From Jeotgalicoccus sp. (GTDB taxonomy: Bacteria; Bacillota; Bacilli; Staphylococcales; Salinicoccaceae), in contig DONT01000006.1 of the NCBI GenBank assembly GCA_003513765.1, positions 173,032 through 237,031 on the forward strand: DNA of 64,000 bases. The letters are read 5' to 3'. The position numbers were made by a program, and so were the translations under genes. The notes under the pieces were generated by a model, which made no database searches, was not told where the DNA came from, and saw only the letters and a list, made by a program, of their open reading frames with translations. Shown in pieces: positions 8,005-18,049 of this stretch. How positions within the stretch are numbered: the first letter of the stretch is position 1; every line of letters starts with the position of its first letter.

Positions 8005-8712
8005 ATGCTGCATATAAAAAATCTCGGTATTTATTACGGCGGTTTCAGCGCAGCAGTCAGCGATGTGGAATTCGGTCCGGGAATTCATGTGATGCTCGGT
8101 GAAAACGGCAGCGGGAAAAGTTCTGTTCTCACCGGAATTACAGGCTATAATATGCCGGTCATTACTGAACGGGAATTGGAATACAACGGTGTACCGCTCG
8201 ACAGAACTGCTGATTACATCAGCTATCTGCCGCAGCAGAATGTTCCGTTTCAAATTACTGTGGAAGATTTTATTCAAATGACTGCATCAATACGTCTGCC
8301 GAAAAAAGATGTTAACGGTACTTTAAAAGAATTTGGACTGGAGCAGTTCAGAAATACAGCAGCTGACAATTTAAGCGGCGGTGAATTTAAACGGGCGCTG
8401 TGCGCACAGCTGCATCTTGAAGATAAGCCTGTAATGATGTTCGATGAAATCGAGCAGGGACTCGATATTAATTACCAGCATCTGGTCATGAACTGGCTTA
8501 AACAGTTAAGTTCAGAAAAAGTAATAATTATGGCGATGCATGATTTGAATCTCGCACTCAGTTACGCAGATACAGTAACATGTATGAAAAAAGGCACTTT
8601 AACCGAAGTTAAAGTGCCTGTCAGAGAAGTGAATGAAAAAATGCTGGCGGAAACTTTTTCACGTGAAATGAAAATTATTCATCACGACGGGAAAGTGATT
8701 GCGCTCAGCTGA
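8005..8712 (+). CDS. Orphan ABC-transporter ATPase, FepC/BtuD-like
   Basis: From ATG 8005 the protein has 235 residues; an alternative ATG at 7987 would overlap the osmC-like gene, and neither has a strong SD, so coupling to the upstream stop is likely. All nucleotide-binding motifs are present: Walker A GENGSGKS (32-39), Q-loop LPQQN, signature LSGGEFKRA, Walker B MMFDE, and the H-loop MHD. The sequence after Walker B is EIEQGLD where most have P-T-S-x-LD. It resembles ATPases of iron-siderophore or cobalamin importers, but no permease or binding protein lies nearby. Its end overlaps the convergent coaW by 8 bp. Confidence 0.8.
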   Translation: MLHIKNLGIYYGGFSAAVSDVEFGPGIHVMLGENGSGKSSVLTGITGYNMPVITERELEYNGVPLDRTADYISYLPQQNVPFQITVEDFIQMTASIRLPKKDVNGTLKEFGLEQFRNTAADNLSGGEFKRALCAQLHLEDKPVMMFDEIEQGLDINYQHLVMNWLKQLSSEKVIIMAMHDLNLALSYADTVTCMKKGTLTEVKVPVREVNEKMLAETFSREMKIIHHDGKVIALS

Positions 8713-9499
8713 TTGCTCCGAGTGCACCGCTGTATTCGCCGTCCGGCACGACATAGGCCTCAGCATTTTTTAATTCGCTGTATCTGTAAATAATATCGGT
8801 CATAACTGTGTTATCAAGCAGTGTCGAACCAATAAAAACCATATTTTTCGTCTTGAATGCATCGGCTAAATTAATCGCCATTGCAGTGACAGTTTCTGCC
8901 ACGAGTCCGATAACAGCAATCAGCTGATCTTCGATCGAGGCATTTTTTTTTGCGTTGATTATATGTCCGAAGTTGCTGGCAGTCAGATCACCGGGAATCG
9001 GTGAAGGTCTGCCATTATAAATATGGTGGACTTTTAGATCGATGATATCGCGGTCTCCATCTTTCGCCCGTTCGATAATCGTATCGAAATCACCGATGCC
9101 CGTCAGCAGATAGCTGAGTCCGATCAGTGTACCGCCGCCGACTCCGGAGCCGCCGACACGTTTTTGGGATTCGCGTGTGGCCTGATGAAAGCTTGTTCCG
9201 GTGCCGACGTTTAAGTAAACGTATCGGTCCAGGTCTATATCTGCTTCTTTTAACAGCTGTGAAAGTCCGCGGAATGTAGCATCAAACTCTATGGAAAGTG
9301 TTGCGTTGAAATTGAGTTTCTCCTGAATGTATTCGGCTTTGCCACCCGTTAAATAAACATCCTCACCGGCATATTCGTTATTCAGCATATCGATGACCTG
9401 ATTGATTTCTGCAGCGGGATATTTTTTAAATGTCCGTCCTTCGTCAGTTACCAATGCGACTTTAATCAGTGTGCCTCCGGCGTCGATTCCTATTTTCAT
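8705..9499 (-). CDS. coaW: Type II pantothenate kinase
   Basis: CoaW phosphorylates pantothenate in the first step of coenzyme A synthesis. The 264-residue protein shares with the S. aureus enzyme the N-terminal MKIGIDAGGTLIKVAL (ATP phosphate loop DAGGT at 6-10), NVGTGTSFH, RVGGSGVGGGTLIGL and the GDLTASNFGH segment. Type II kinases are typical of staphylococci and are insensitive to CoA feedback. I place the start at ATG 9499; an in-frame GTG at 9514 forms part of the ribosome-binding site GTGAGGAGT and is not a likely start. A terminator separates it from the upstream BCCT gene. Confidence 0.93.
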   Translation of the reverse strand: MKIGIDAGGTLIKVALVTDEGRTFKKYPAAEINQVIDMLNNEYAGEDVYLTGGKAEYIQEKLNFNATLSIEFDATFRGLSQLLKEADIDLDRYVYLNVGTGTSFHQATRESQKRVGGSGVGGGTLIGLSYLLTGIGDFDTIIERAKDGDRDIIDLKVHHIYNGRPSPIPGDLTASNFGHIINAKKNASIEDQLIAVIGLVAETVTAMAINLADAFKTKNMVFIGSTLLDNTVMTDIIYRYSELKNAEAYVVPDGEYSGALGAIS

Positions 9500-9525
9500 A
9501 TTTTTACTCCTCACAGTTGTGAAAT

Positions 9526-9562
9526 ATTAAGCAGCGCTCAATGATTTTGAGCGCTGCTTAAT
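9526..9562 (-). terminator. Intrinsic terminator of the BCCT transporter transcript
   Basis: A perfect 16-bp inverted repeat (9526-9541 with 9547-9562) with a 5-nt loop lies 20 bp beyond the stop codon of the leftward BCCT gene. The downstream T-tract on the minus strand is short, but the stem is very stable. Confidence 0.8.
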
Positions 9563-9581
9563 TTTAATCATTAATTCTATT

Positions 9582-11168
9582 TTAATACTTTTTGCGTCGT
9601 TGTCTACGTTTCATTGCCTCATTCGGCTCTCGTCTGAGTCCTTTGGACACTGAAGCGATCATCATTATGAGAATGGCGGCGAACGGCAGACCGGCGAGCA
9701 GTGATGCTGCCTGCAGACTAGTCAGACCGCCGGCAAGAATCAGTGCAATCGTCAGGAGACCAAGAAGCAGTCCCCAAAGAATTTTCAGGCCGGTAGGCGG
9801 ATTATCGGTATTTCCGATACTCATACCCGCAACGATAAACGTTGCCGAGTCGGCTGATGTGACAAGGAATGTAAAAATCAGGACGATTGCTATTGCTGAC
9901 GTCAGCCATGAAATAGGCAGGGTATCAAACAATGCGAACAATGCCTGAGTCTGATCGTTTAATACGATTTCCCCAATGTTTGTATTATTCATAAGATCTG
10001 AATAAATTGCCGTTCCTCCGAGTGCACCGACCCACAGGAAAGAAAGCATCGGCGGTACGATTAAAATACCCATGACATATTCACGAATGCTGCGTCCGCG
10101 TGATACACGTGCAACGAATGAACCAATAAATGGACTCCATGCGATTACCCATGCCCAATAGAATACTGTCCATTCCTGAACCCAGGATTCGCCTGAATAC
10201 GGCTGCAGACGTAATGAATAGCCGACGAAATTTGTCAGATAATCACCGAGACCTACAATGATAGTTTCCATAATAAATGTAAATGGACCCACAGCCATAA
10301 TAAATACGGTTAATACAAGAGCAAGAATCATATTTAAGCTGCTCAGAAACTTCATTCCGCGTTTAAGACCGGTAATCGTCGAGAAGATGAATAACCCTGT
10401 CATTAATGCAGTCAGAATAATTTGCGTTACGGGACCTGACGGGATACCAAATGCGATATCAAGACCGCCGTCCATTTGCATAATACCTAAACCGACAGAT
10501 GTTGACATACCTGTAATTGTTGCGATAATCGCCAGAATATCTATTGCTTTTCTGGCTTTCTGATTGTAATCGAGACCGAACAGCGGCTCGAGTGCGGTCG
10601 ATACCAGGCCATCGCGGTTTTTACGGAATTGGAAATACCCGATTGCGAGACCTGCGACACCGAAGATTGACCACTGTGAAATACCCCAGTGGAAATAAGT
10701 ATAACCCATTGCGACTCTGGCAGCTTCTGCTGATTCAACAGGTCCGCCGAGGAATGGTGATGTCATAAAGTGCTGCATTGGTTCGGCAACACCGTAGAAT
10801 ACTAACCCGACACCGAGACCGCTGGAGAATAACATCCCGATCCATGACCAGAATGAAAACTCGGGCTTCGAATTATCGCCGCCGAGTTTAACGCGGCCGT
10901 ATGGCGAAAGTGCCAGGAATAAAAGAAATACTCCAAATCCAAATACAACAAGTAAGAAGAACCAGCTGAAGTATTGTGAGATTACCGCATAGACGTTTTC
11001 CGAGGCGGCTTGGAACTGATCTGGAATAATCATTGCGATTGCAGAAACAACCAGAATTATTGCGGTAGATATCCAAAAGACAGTACCGAGCTGTTTCAGA
11101 TGAAACTTATCCGGTTTTTCCGGATCCGTATTTTGCTTTGACGTGGTGTTATTATCATCATTCGTCAA
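9582..11168 (-). CDS. BCCT-family osmolyte transporter (betaine/choline/carnitine)
   Basis: The 528-residue protein has the twelve-helix layout of betaine-choline-carnitine transporters. The sodium/substrate-site helix reads GMLFSSGLGVGLVFYGVAEP, and WAWVIAWSPFIGSFVARVSRGR is the conserved tryptophan-rich helix with the following arginines. The N-terminal 25 residues are hydrophilic and Asn/Asp-rich, and the C terminus is basic (MKRRQRRKK). Members import glycine betaine, choline or carnitine with sodium during osmotic stress (OpuD/BetL/CudT); the substrate is not decidable here. Start is TTG 11168 behind TTAGGAGGA. Upstream lies a sigma-B type promoter, as known for Bacillus opuD. Confidence 0.88.
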   Translation of the reverse strand: MTNDDNNTTSKQNTDPEKPDKFHLKQLGTVFWISTAIILVVSAIAMIIPDQFQAASENVYAVISQYFSWFFLLVVFGFGVFLLFLALSPYGRVKLGGDNSKPEFSFWSWIGMLFSSGLGVGLVFYGVAEPMQHFMTSPFLGGPVESAEAARVAMGYTYFHWGISQWSIFGVAGLAIGYFQFRKNRDGLVSTALEPLFGLDYNQKARKAIDILAIIATITGMSTSVGLGIMQMDGGLDIAFGIPSGPVTQIILTALMTGLFIFSTITGLKRGMKFLSSLNMILALVLTVFIMAVGPFTFIMETIIVGLGDYLTNFVGYSLRLQPYSGESWVQEWTVFYWAWVIAWSPFIGSFVARVSRGRSIREYVMGILIVPPMLSFLWVGALGGTAIYSDLMNNTNIGEIVLNDQTQALFALFDTLPISWLTSAIAIVLIFTFLVTSADSATFIVAGMSIGNTDNPPTGLKILWGLLLGLLTIALILAGGLTSLQAASLLAGLPFAAILIMMIASVSKGLRREPNEAMKRRQRRKKY

Positions 11169-11208
11169 GAGAGTTCCTCCTAAATCAATTAATAGTTTCT
11201 TATTCCTA

Positions 11209-11234
11209 TTACCCTTACAATACCAACAAAAAAC
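11209..11234 (-). promoter_or_regulatory. Sigma-B type promoter for the BCCT gene
   Basis: On the minus strand, GTTTTT (11234-11229), a 14-bp spacer and GGGTAA (11214-11209) match the sigma-B consensus GTTTWW - 12 to 15 - GGGWAW at every defined position. It lies about 40 bp upstream of the TTG start. Experimental proof is absent, but the window itself encodes sigma-B. Confidence 0.7.
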
Positions 11235-11262
11235 GCTGAAATAATGAAAGTTGTAATGTAAT

Positions 11263-11299
11263 GTCTAAATTGTCACTAGAGGGGGTATGGCACTATAAT
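11263..11299 (+). promoter_or_regulatory. Overlapping sigma-B and sigma-A type promoters for the two-domain acetyltransferase
   Basis: GTCTAA (11263) - 14 bp - GGGTAT (11283-11288) fits sigma-B with one mismatch in the -35. Interleaved with it, TTGTCA (11270) - 18 bp - TATAAT (11294-11299) fits the vegetative sigma factor. Both point rightward to the gene at 11347. Confidence 0.65.
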
Positions 11300-11346
11300 A
11301 GCAAACTATAATAAGATGTCAAAAAAGAGGTAAAAGGGAGAAAAAC

Positions 11347-12177
11347 ATGGAAATCAATATTAGGGAATTTACAGAACAGGACAGAGAGCACCTTGAAAAT
11401 TACATATTGAGTGACAGGCAGCAGGTCTATTCGAGCATGCCGCTTGAAGTGCTGGACGATGCTCTTAATGATAAGAACCGCACTGCGAATGTTGTCGTTA
11501 CAGATGACGGCAAAGTCATCGGTTTCTTTGTGCTTCATAAACACTACCAGCACGAAGGGTACGACACGCCGCACGAAGTCGTCTACGTGCGTTCTTTATC
11601 GATTAATGAAAAGTATCAGGGGAACGGATACGGTACAGCGGTTGCCCAGCATCTGCCGGTATACGTGCAGGAAAATTTTTCATCATTCGATCATTTATAT
11701 TTAGTTGTTGACGGCGAAAATGCAGGTGCATGGAACTTATACGAACGCGCAGGTTTTCTGCATCTGGCGACAAAAGAAGAAGGACCAATCGGTAAAGAGC
11801 GTTTGTACTATCTCGATCTGAACCGCAGTTACGTGCCTAATTTAAGACTTGAAGTCGACGCAGGGACAGCAGCGCCTGCAGTGAAAATTATATTGAAGCG
11901 TGAAGATAAGGAAGTTGGTCATATCGATGCGGAACAGGAAAACGGCACGCTCGATATTAAACATATATATGTAGATGAAAATCACCGCGAAGAAGGGGTG
12001 GCGGAAAGCGCGATGCGCCAATTCGCAACAGTCGTCAGAAGAAAGCTTGACGGCGTGGATACTGCAGCGGTAACTGTGTCGGACCCGGCATTTGAAAAAC
12101 TGTTTACGAACGCGGGATTTGTACTGATGGACAATCCTGAAAACACGAACCGTTATGTGAAATTAGTAAGATATTAA
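11347..12177 (+). CDS. Two-domain GNAT acetyltransferase
   Basis: The protein has 276 residues. The N-terminal half (to about residue 150) is a complete GNAT domain: VRSLSINEKYQGNGYGTAVAQ matches the acetyl-CoA binding motif, and NAGAWNLYERAGF the C-terminal motif. The second half (about 165-276) has a degenerate GNAT pattern, with IKHIYVDENHREEGVAESAM in place of the CoA loop and AFEKLFTNAGF. So it looks like a fused or internally duplicated GNAT pair in which the second copy may have lost activity. The substrate is unknown. It is divergent from the BCCT transporter and has sigma-B and sigma-A type promoters, suggesting a stress role. AAAAGGGAG precedes ATG 11347. Confidence 0.78.
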   Translation: MEINIREFTEQDREHLENYILSDRQQVYSSMPLEVLDDALNDKNRTANVVVTDDGKVIGFFVLHKHYQHEGYDTPHEVVYVRSLSINEKYQGNGYGTAVAQHLPVYVQENFSSFDHLYLVVDGENAGAWNLYERAGFLHLATKEEGPIGKERLYYLDLNRSYVPNLRLEVDAGTAAPAVKIILKREDKEVGHIDAEQENGTLDIKHIYVDENHREEGVAESAMRQFATVVRRKLDGVDTAAVTVSDPAFEKLFTNAGFVLMDNPENTNRYVKLVRY

Positions 12178-12185
12178 TATAAAGC

Positions 12186-12214
12186 TTGAAACATCGCATA
12201 AATATTTGTATCAT
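12186..12214 (+). promoter_or_regulatory. rpoE promoter
   Basis: TTGAAA (12186-12191), a 17-bp spacer and TATCAT (12209-12214) form a good vegetative promoter 36 bp upstream of the rpoE start codon. Confidence 0.7.
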
Positions 12215-12250
12215 ATCCTAAGGTATTTACATCTTGAAAGGATGACGTAA

Positions 12251-12757
12251 ATGAGACTGGACAGCTATACAAAAGAAATGATGGACGAATATTCGTTTAT
12301 AGATATGTCGCACATATATTTAGAAGATAAAGGCAAAGAAACAAATCTTTATGAAATGACTGATAAATTTAAAGAAATCGGCAATTACACTGAAGGTGAA
12401 ATTGAAAACCGTATTTTACAATTCTATACGGACTTAAACACTGATGGGCGTTTCCTCAGTACAGATGACGGCGTGTGGGGCCTGCGCGAGTGGTATGCGG
12501 TAGATGACATCAGCGATAAGATTGCACCGACAATTCACAAAATTGAAGCCGCAGCTGAGGAAGAATATATCGAAGAAGAAGTCGATGCAGATTTCCCCGG
12601 CGCGAAAGAATTAGGTGAAGACCAGGAAGAGATTGACGATACACTGCACGGCGATGACGAAGAAGAAATCGACAGCAAAGATGATGACGAAGAAATTGAG
12701 TTTGAAGAAAAAGAAAAACTCGAAGATGATTACGATGATGAAGCAGATGCATACTAA
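12251..12757 (+). CDS. rpoE: RNA polymerase delta subunit
   Basis: RpoE (delta) is the Firmicutes-specific RNA polymerase subunit that speeds polymerase recycling and weakens promoter complexes. The 168-residue protein has the folded HARE-HTH N-terminal domain (to about residue 90: SYTKEMMDEYSFIDMSHIYLEDKG, then FYTDLNTDGRFLSTDDGVWGLREWY) followed by an almost purely Asp/Glu C-terminal tail of about 70 residues, both hallmarks. AAAGGATGACG precedes the ATG. It sits directly before pyrG, the order seen in Bacillus and Staphylococcus. Confidence 0.95.
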   Translation: MRLDSYTKEMMDEYSFIDMSHIYLEDKGKETNLYEMTDKFKEIGNYTEGEIENRILQFYTDLNTDGRFLSTDDGVWGLREWYAVDDISDKIAPTIHKIEAAAEEEYIEEEVDADFPGAKELGEDQEEIDDTLHGDDEEEIDSKDDDEEIEFEEKEKLEDDYDDEADAY

Positions 12758-12764
12758 TTTTTAA

Positions 12765-14504
<1,740 letters not shown>

Positions 14505-14535
14505 AAGAATTTAATAATTAATGAATTGAAAAATT

Positions 14536-14566
14536 AATCAGCCGGAAAAAATCCGGCTGATTTTTC
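14536..14566 (+). terminator. pyrG terminator
   Basis: A perfect 10-bp stem (14536-14545 with 14553-14562) with a 7-nt A-rich loop is followed by TTTTT. Confidence 0.9.
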
Positions 14567-14683
14567 GTAGAATTACAGTAAATTAATATTTATTTTATTA
14601 TCTCTAAAGGCTGCCGCAGCAGCTGGTACAGCTTTTATTAAAATACTCTAATCAAATTTAAATGAACTGTTAATGGTAAAGCA

Positions 14684-14713
14684 TTGTCAGTTTGAGAAGC
14701 TTTAATTTATAAT
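14684..14713 (+). promoter_or_regulatory. Promoter of the tal-murA2 segment
   Basis: TTGTCA (14684-14689), an 18-bp spacer and a perfect TATAAT (14708-14713) lie about 36 bp upstream of the transaldolase-like start codon. Between the pyrG terminator and this promoter (14567-14683) I see only AT-rich DNA with short imperfect repeats and no gene. Confidence 0.7.
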
Positions 14714-14749
14714 GATAGTACAATCACATTATTGGAGGACGAAAACAAG

Positions 14750-15391
14750 ATGAAATACTTTATAGATACAGCAAATATGGACGAAATTAAAGAAATCCAC
14801 GAGTGGGGCGTACTGAGCGGTGTAACAACAAACCCGTCATTAGTAGCTAAAGAGAAAGATATTTCATTCCACGACAGACTTGTTGAAATTTGCGAACTTG
14901 TCGGCGGACCCGTCAGCGGAGAAGTTATTGCACTTGATGCTGAAGGTATGATTGAAGAAGGACGCGAACTTGCGAAACTTCACGAGCATATTATTGTTAA
15001 AATACCAATGACAGCAGACGGTATGAAAGCAGTCAGCGTACTTGCTTCTGAAGGCATTAAAACAAACGTTACTTTAGTATTTAACACAGTGCAGGCATTG
15101 ACAGCAGCACGTGCGGGTGCAACTTATGTGTCGCCGTTTATCGGACGTCTGGACGATATTGGTCTTGACGGACTGCAGTTAATTGAAGATATCGCAGCAA
15201 TTTTCGCAATTCACGATATCGATACTGAAATCATCGCGGCATCAATCCGTAACCCGGGTCATATGCACGGCGCAGCAATTCGCGGTGCTGACATTGCAAC
15301 GATTCCTTATAAAGTAATTAAAACATTAACAGAACACCCTTTAACTGATAAAGGAATCGAACAATTCTTAAACGACTGGAACAATAAGTAG
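14750..15391 (+). CDS. Transaldolase / fructose-6-phosphate aldolase-like (TalC, YwjH)
   Basis: This 213-residue protein belongs to the short, single-domain TalC/FSA subfamily. [20 protein letters not shown] and VTTNPSL are the family N terminus, and the Schiff-base lysine lies in [11 protein letters not shown] (near residue 84). Members act as transaldolases in the pentose phosphate pathway or as fructose-6-phosphate aldolases; Bacillus YwjH is a transaldolase, so that is more likely. ATG 14750 follows GGAGGAC; an in-frame TTG at 14732 is not needed. Gene order tal-murA2-glpX-rho matches Bacillus. Confidence 0.9.
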   Translation: MKYFIDTANMDEIKEIHEWGVLSGVTTNPSLVAKEKDISFHDRLVEICELVGGPVSGEVIALDAEGMIEEGRELAKLHEHIIVKIPMTADGMKAVSVLASEGIKTNVTLVFNTVQALTAARAGATYVSPFIGRLDDIGLDGLQLIEDIAAIFAIHDIDTEIIAASIRNPGHMHGAAIRGADIATIPYKVIKTLTEHPLTDKGIEQFLNDWNNK

Positions 15392-15424
15392 TCTCCACAT
15401 AATTAAATGACAAGGAGCTTTTAT

Positions 15425-16690
15425 ATGGCTGAAGATGTAATTAAAGTCCGAGGCGGCAATTCATTGACGGGACAAGTTGACATCAGCGGGGCTAAAAACA
15501 GTGCAGTTGCACTGATTCCTGCCTCGCTCATGGCTTCTGCCGGTGCAGTTAGACTGGAGGGGCTGCCTGAAATCAGCGACGTTAAAACGCTGATGAGTCT
15601 CTTAAATGACCTGAATATTAAAACAGAATTATCAGGCACAACACTGGAAGTCAATGCTGAAGAAGCGGTGAACATGCCGTTGCCGAACAACAAAGTACAA
15701 TCTTTACGCGCTTCATATTATATGATGGGCGCGATGCTCTCGCGCTTTAAAAAATGTGTTATCGGACTGCCCGGCGGCTGTCCGCTTGGACCGAGACCGA
15801 TCGATCAGCACATTAAAGGATTTGAAGCACTCGGCGCTAAAGTAACCAACGAGCACGGCGCGATGTATCTGACGGCAGAGAAACTGACAGGCGCAAAAAT
15901 ATTTTTCGATGTTGTATCAGTAGGTGCAACGATTAATATGATGCTTGCAGCAAGCTGCGCAGAAGGGCGCACAATTTTAGAGAACGTGGCGAAAGAACCT
16001 GAAATCGTCGACGTGGCATCACTGCTTAATAACATGGGTGCAAATATTAAAGGTGCAGGTACGGATACGATTCGTATCGAAGGCGTGGAATCGCTGCACG
16101 GTACGACTCACAATATTATTCCTGACCGCATCGAAGCCGGTACGTATATGATTGTCGGTGCTGTTGCCGGAAAGAATTATAAAGTGAATAATATTATCCC
16201 GACGCATATGGAATCGCTGTCGGCAAAACTGGAAGAAATGGGTGTTGAACTGGACATCGGCGATGACTATGTCGTAATCAACAAGCCTGATAAATTTAAT
16301 GCTGTCTCGATAAAAACTCAAGTGTATCCGGGCTTTGCAACGGATCTCCAGCAGCCGATAACACCGCTTATGTTTTTAGCGGATGGTGTCAGTAAAATTA
16401 CTGAGACTATTTATCCGGCAAGATTCAGACATGTCGATGAACTGTTCCGCATGAGTGCTCATATTGAGAAGAAAAGCGGCAGCGCACTGATTTATCCGTC
16501 ACAGCTTAAAGGCGCGGAAGTGTATGCAAGTGACCTCCGTGCAGGTGCATGCCTGTTAATTTCAGGACTGATTGCAGACGGCGTAACGACAATTCATAAC
16601 GTTAATCATATCGACAGAGGATATTCCGATATCGTTAAGAAATTGTCAGCGCTCGGTGCGGATATTTGGCGTGACACTTTAGAAGATTAA
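15425..16690 (+). CDS. murA2: UDP-N-acetylglucosamine 1-carboxyvinyltransferase, second paralogue
   Basis: MurA transfers enolpyruvate from PEP to UDP-GlcNAc, the first committed step of peptidoglycan synthesis. This 421-residue copy is the MurA2/MurZ paralogue; another copy is at 34617. The fosfomycin-target cysteine lies in [15 protein letters not shown], where the typical sequence is PGGCAIG. N-terminal [16 protein letters not shown] binds substrate. ATG 15425 follows AAGGAGC. It is placed between tal and glpX as in Bacillus murAB. A strong terminator follows, so glpX needs another promoter or read-through. Confidence 0.95.
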   Translation: MAEDVIKVRGGNSLTGQVDISGAKNSAVALIPASLMASAGAVRLEGLPEISDVKTLMSLLNDLNIKTELSGTTLEVNAEEAVNMPLPNNKVQSLRASYYMMGAMLSRFKKCVIGLPGGCPLGPRPIDQHIKGFEALGAKVTNEHGAMYLTAEKLTGAKIFFDVVSVGATINMMLAASCAEGRTILENVAKEPEIVDVASLLNNMGANIKGAGTDTIRIEGVESLHGTTHNIIPDRIEAGTYMIVGAVAGKNYKVNNIIPTHMESLSAKLEEMGVELDIGDDYVVINKPDKFNAVSIKTQVYPGFATDLQQPITPLMFLADGVSKITETIYPARFRHVDELFRMSAHIEKKSGSALIYPSQLKGAEVYASDLRAGACLLISGLIADGVTTIHNVNHIDRGYSDIVKKLSALGADIWRDTLED

Positions 16691-16695
16691 GGATG

Positions 16696-16731
16696 AAAAG
16701 ACTGGAATTCATAAGAATTTCAGTCTTTTTT
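16696..16731 (+). terminator. murA2 terminator
   Basis: A 15-bp stem with one G:T pair (16696-16710 with 16715-16729), loop ATAA, is followed by a T-run. Confidence 0.9.
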
Positions 16732-16783
16732 CTGTGTTATAATAGTTAAGGAAAATTAGCACGGATATTAGGGGGAGACAGTT

Positions 16784-17749
16784 TTGGAAAGAGGATTATC
16801 GATGGAGCTCGTAAGAGTGACGGAAGCCGCCGCACTTGCCAGTGCAGCATGGACAGGAAAAGGTCTGAAGAATGAAGCGGATGATGCGGCGACAGAAGCA
16901 ATGCGCCGGTTGTTTGAAACCATTCCAATGACAGGAAAAGTTGTGATCGGTGAAGGCGAGATAGATGAAGCGCCGATGCTTTATATCGGGGAAGAGCTCG
17001 GCACGAAAGACGGTCCGGAGCTCGATATTGCTGTGGATCCGCTGGAAGGCACAACGACTGTCGCAGAAGGTACTTTAGGTGCAATGACTGTACTCGCGGT
17101 TGCTGATAAAGGCAATCTGCTTCACGCACCTGACATGTATATGCAGAAACTCGCAGCCGGACCGGACTGCCGCGGTGTTATCGATATTGATATGTCTGTG
17201 GAAGAAAATATCCGTGCAGTAGCAAAAGTGAAAAATAAAAATGTTGAAGATGTCGCAGTAACGATTATTAAACGCGAGCGCAGCAAAGAAATCATTAATC
17301 AGGTCCGTGCACTCGGTGCACGAATAATTATGTTTGATAACGGTGACGTCGGCGCGGCAATTAATACTTGTTTTGACTGGACTGGAATCGATATTTTAAT
17401 GGGCGTCGGCGGTGCACCTGAAGGTGTCATTGCAGCAGCTGGAATTAAGGCGCTTGAAGGAGACTTCCAGGGACGGCTCTTACCGAGAAATGACGAAGAA
17501 CACGCGCGCTGTATAGAGATGGGTGTCGATCCGGATAAAAAGCTTGGATTGGAAGACTTAGTCAGCGGCGACGACGCAATCTTTGCAGCAACCGCAGTTA
17601 CTGACGGCGAACTGATGAAAGGCGTGCAGTTTAAAAGCGGCTTTGCTGAAACATCATCTGTCGTAATGCGTGCTAAATCAGGGACTGTACGATTTGTGAA
17701 CAGCCGTCACAGCATGAAGAAGAAACCGAACATGGTTGTTGATAAGTAA
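16784..17749 (+). CDS. glpX: Fructose-1,6-bisphosphatase class II
   Basis: GlpX hydrolyses fructose-1,6-bisphosphate in gluconeogenesis. The 321-residue protein has the metal-binding motifs [18 protein letters not shown] and DPLEGTT, plus GGAPEGV, of the lithium-sensitive phosphatase fold. I choose TTG 16784 because it lies 8 bases after AGGGGGAGA and gives [18 protein letters not shown], co-linear with the Bacillus protein start; an ATG at 16802 is the alternative. Classical staphylococcal Fbp (class III) is not in this window. It lies upstream of rho as in Bacillus ywjI. Confidence 0.93.
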   Translation: MERGLSMELVRVTEAAALASAAWTGKGLKNEADDAATEAMRRLFETIPMTGKVVIGEGEIDEAPMLYIGEELGTKDGPELDIAVDPLEGTTTVAEGTLGAMTVLAVADKGNLLHAPDMYMQKLAAGPDCRGVIDIDMSVEENIRAVAKVKNKNVEDVAVTIIKRERSKEIINQVRALGARIIMFDNGDVGAAINTCFDWTGIDILMGVGGAPEGVIAAAGIKALEGDFQGRLLPRNDEEHARCIEMGVDPDKKLGLEDLVSGDDAIFAATAVTDGELMKGVQFKSGFAETSSVVMRAKSGTVRFVNSRHSMKKKPNMVVDK

Positions 17750-17761
17750 TAGTTCCAAGCT

Positions 17762-17843
17762 GGAATCAGGACTAGCGCGCCACCGAGAAACGACGGTGGC
17801 ACGGAATCAGAACTAGCGCGTCACCGAGAACTGACGTCGGCAC
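17762..17843. repeat. Tandem repeat, 41-bp unit, two copies
   Basis: Two adjacent 41-bp copies (17762-17802, 17803-17843) differ at a handful of positions. The first copy holds a perfect 7-bp inverted repeat, GCCACCG and CGGTGGC, around an 8-nt spacer; in the second the arms have diverged. It lies between glpX and rho. The unit length equals that of the unrelated arrays at 1367 and 45065. Confidence 0.88.
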
Positions 17844-17871
17844 GCTCTGGTTCATCACGGCAGGTTTTTCT

Positions 17872-17901
17872 TTGACATCGGCTGTGCTCCGGATGTAATA
17901 T
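17872..17901 (+). promoter_or_regulatory. Possible rho promoter and long leader
   Basis: TTGACA (17872-17877) - 18 bp - TAATAT (17896-17901) reads toward rho, leaving an untranslated leader of about 140 nt. The leader (to 18049) shows no strong stem. Rho genes are often autoregulated through their leaders in other bacteria; nothing here proves it. The rest of the 300-bp glpX-rho gap is the 41-bp repeat. Confidence 0.5.
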
Positions 17902-18049
17902 ATGTATGCCTTTTAAAAAAACTTCAGTATTGTACTCCAACAGAGGATTCAACCCGCAGCTCCAGTGCAATTTCTAAAATTAATCCAAAAAATATTCAAA
18001 ATGATATATGAACATAAATTTATAAAATCAGTATTAGGAAGTGGAAATA

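Noticed and set aside
10258..10563. Open frame antisense to the BCCT transporter
   Set aside because: It is a shadow of a GC-rich coding frame with no SD or recognisable domain. The same applies to many antisense frames, for example 476-796, 1779-2120, 34580-34795 and 53534-53956.
14567..14683. Riboswitch or small RNA in the pyrG-tal gap
   Set aside because: Only short imperfect repeats (around GCTGCCGCAGC and AGCTGGTACAGCT) are seen, without a stable extended structure or consensus core.
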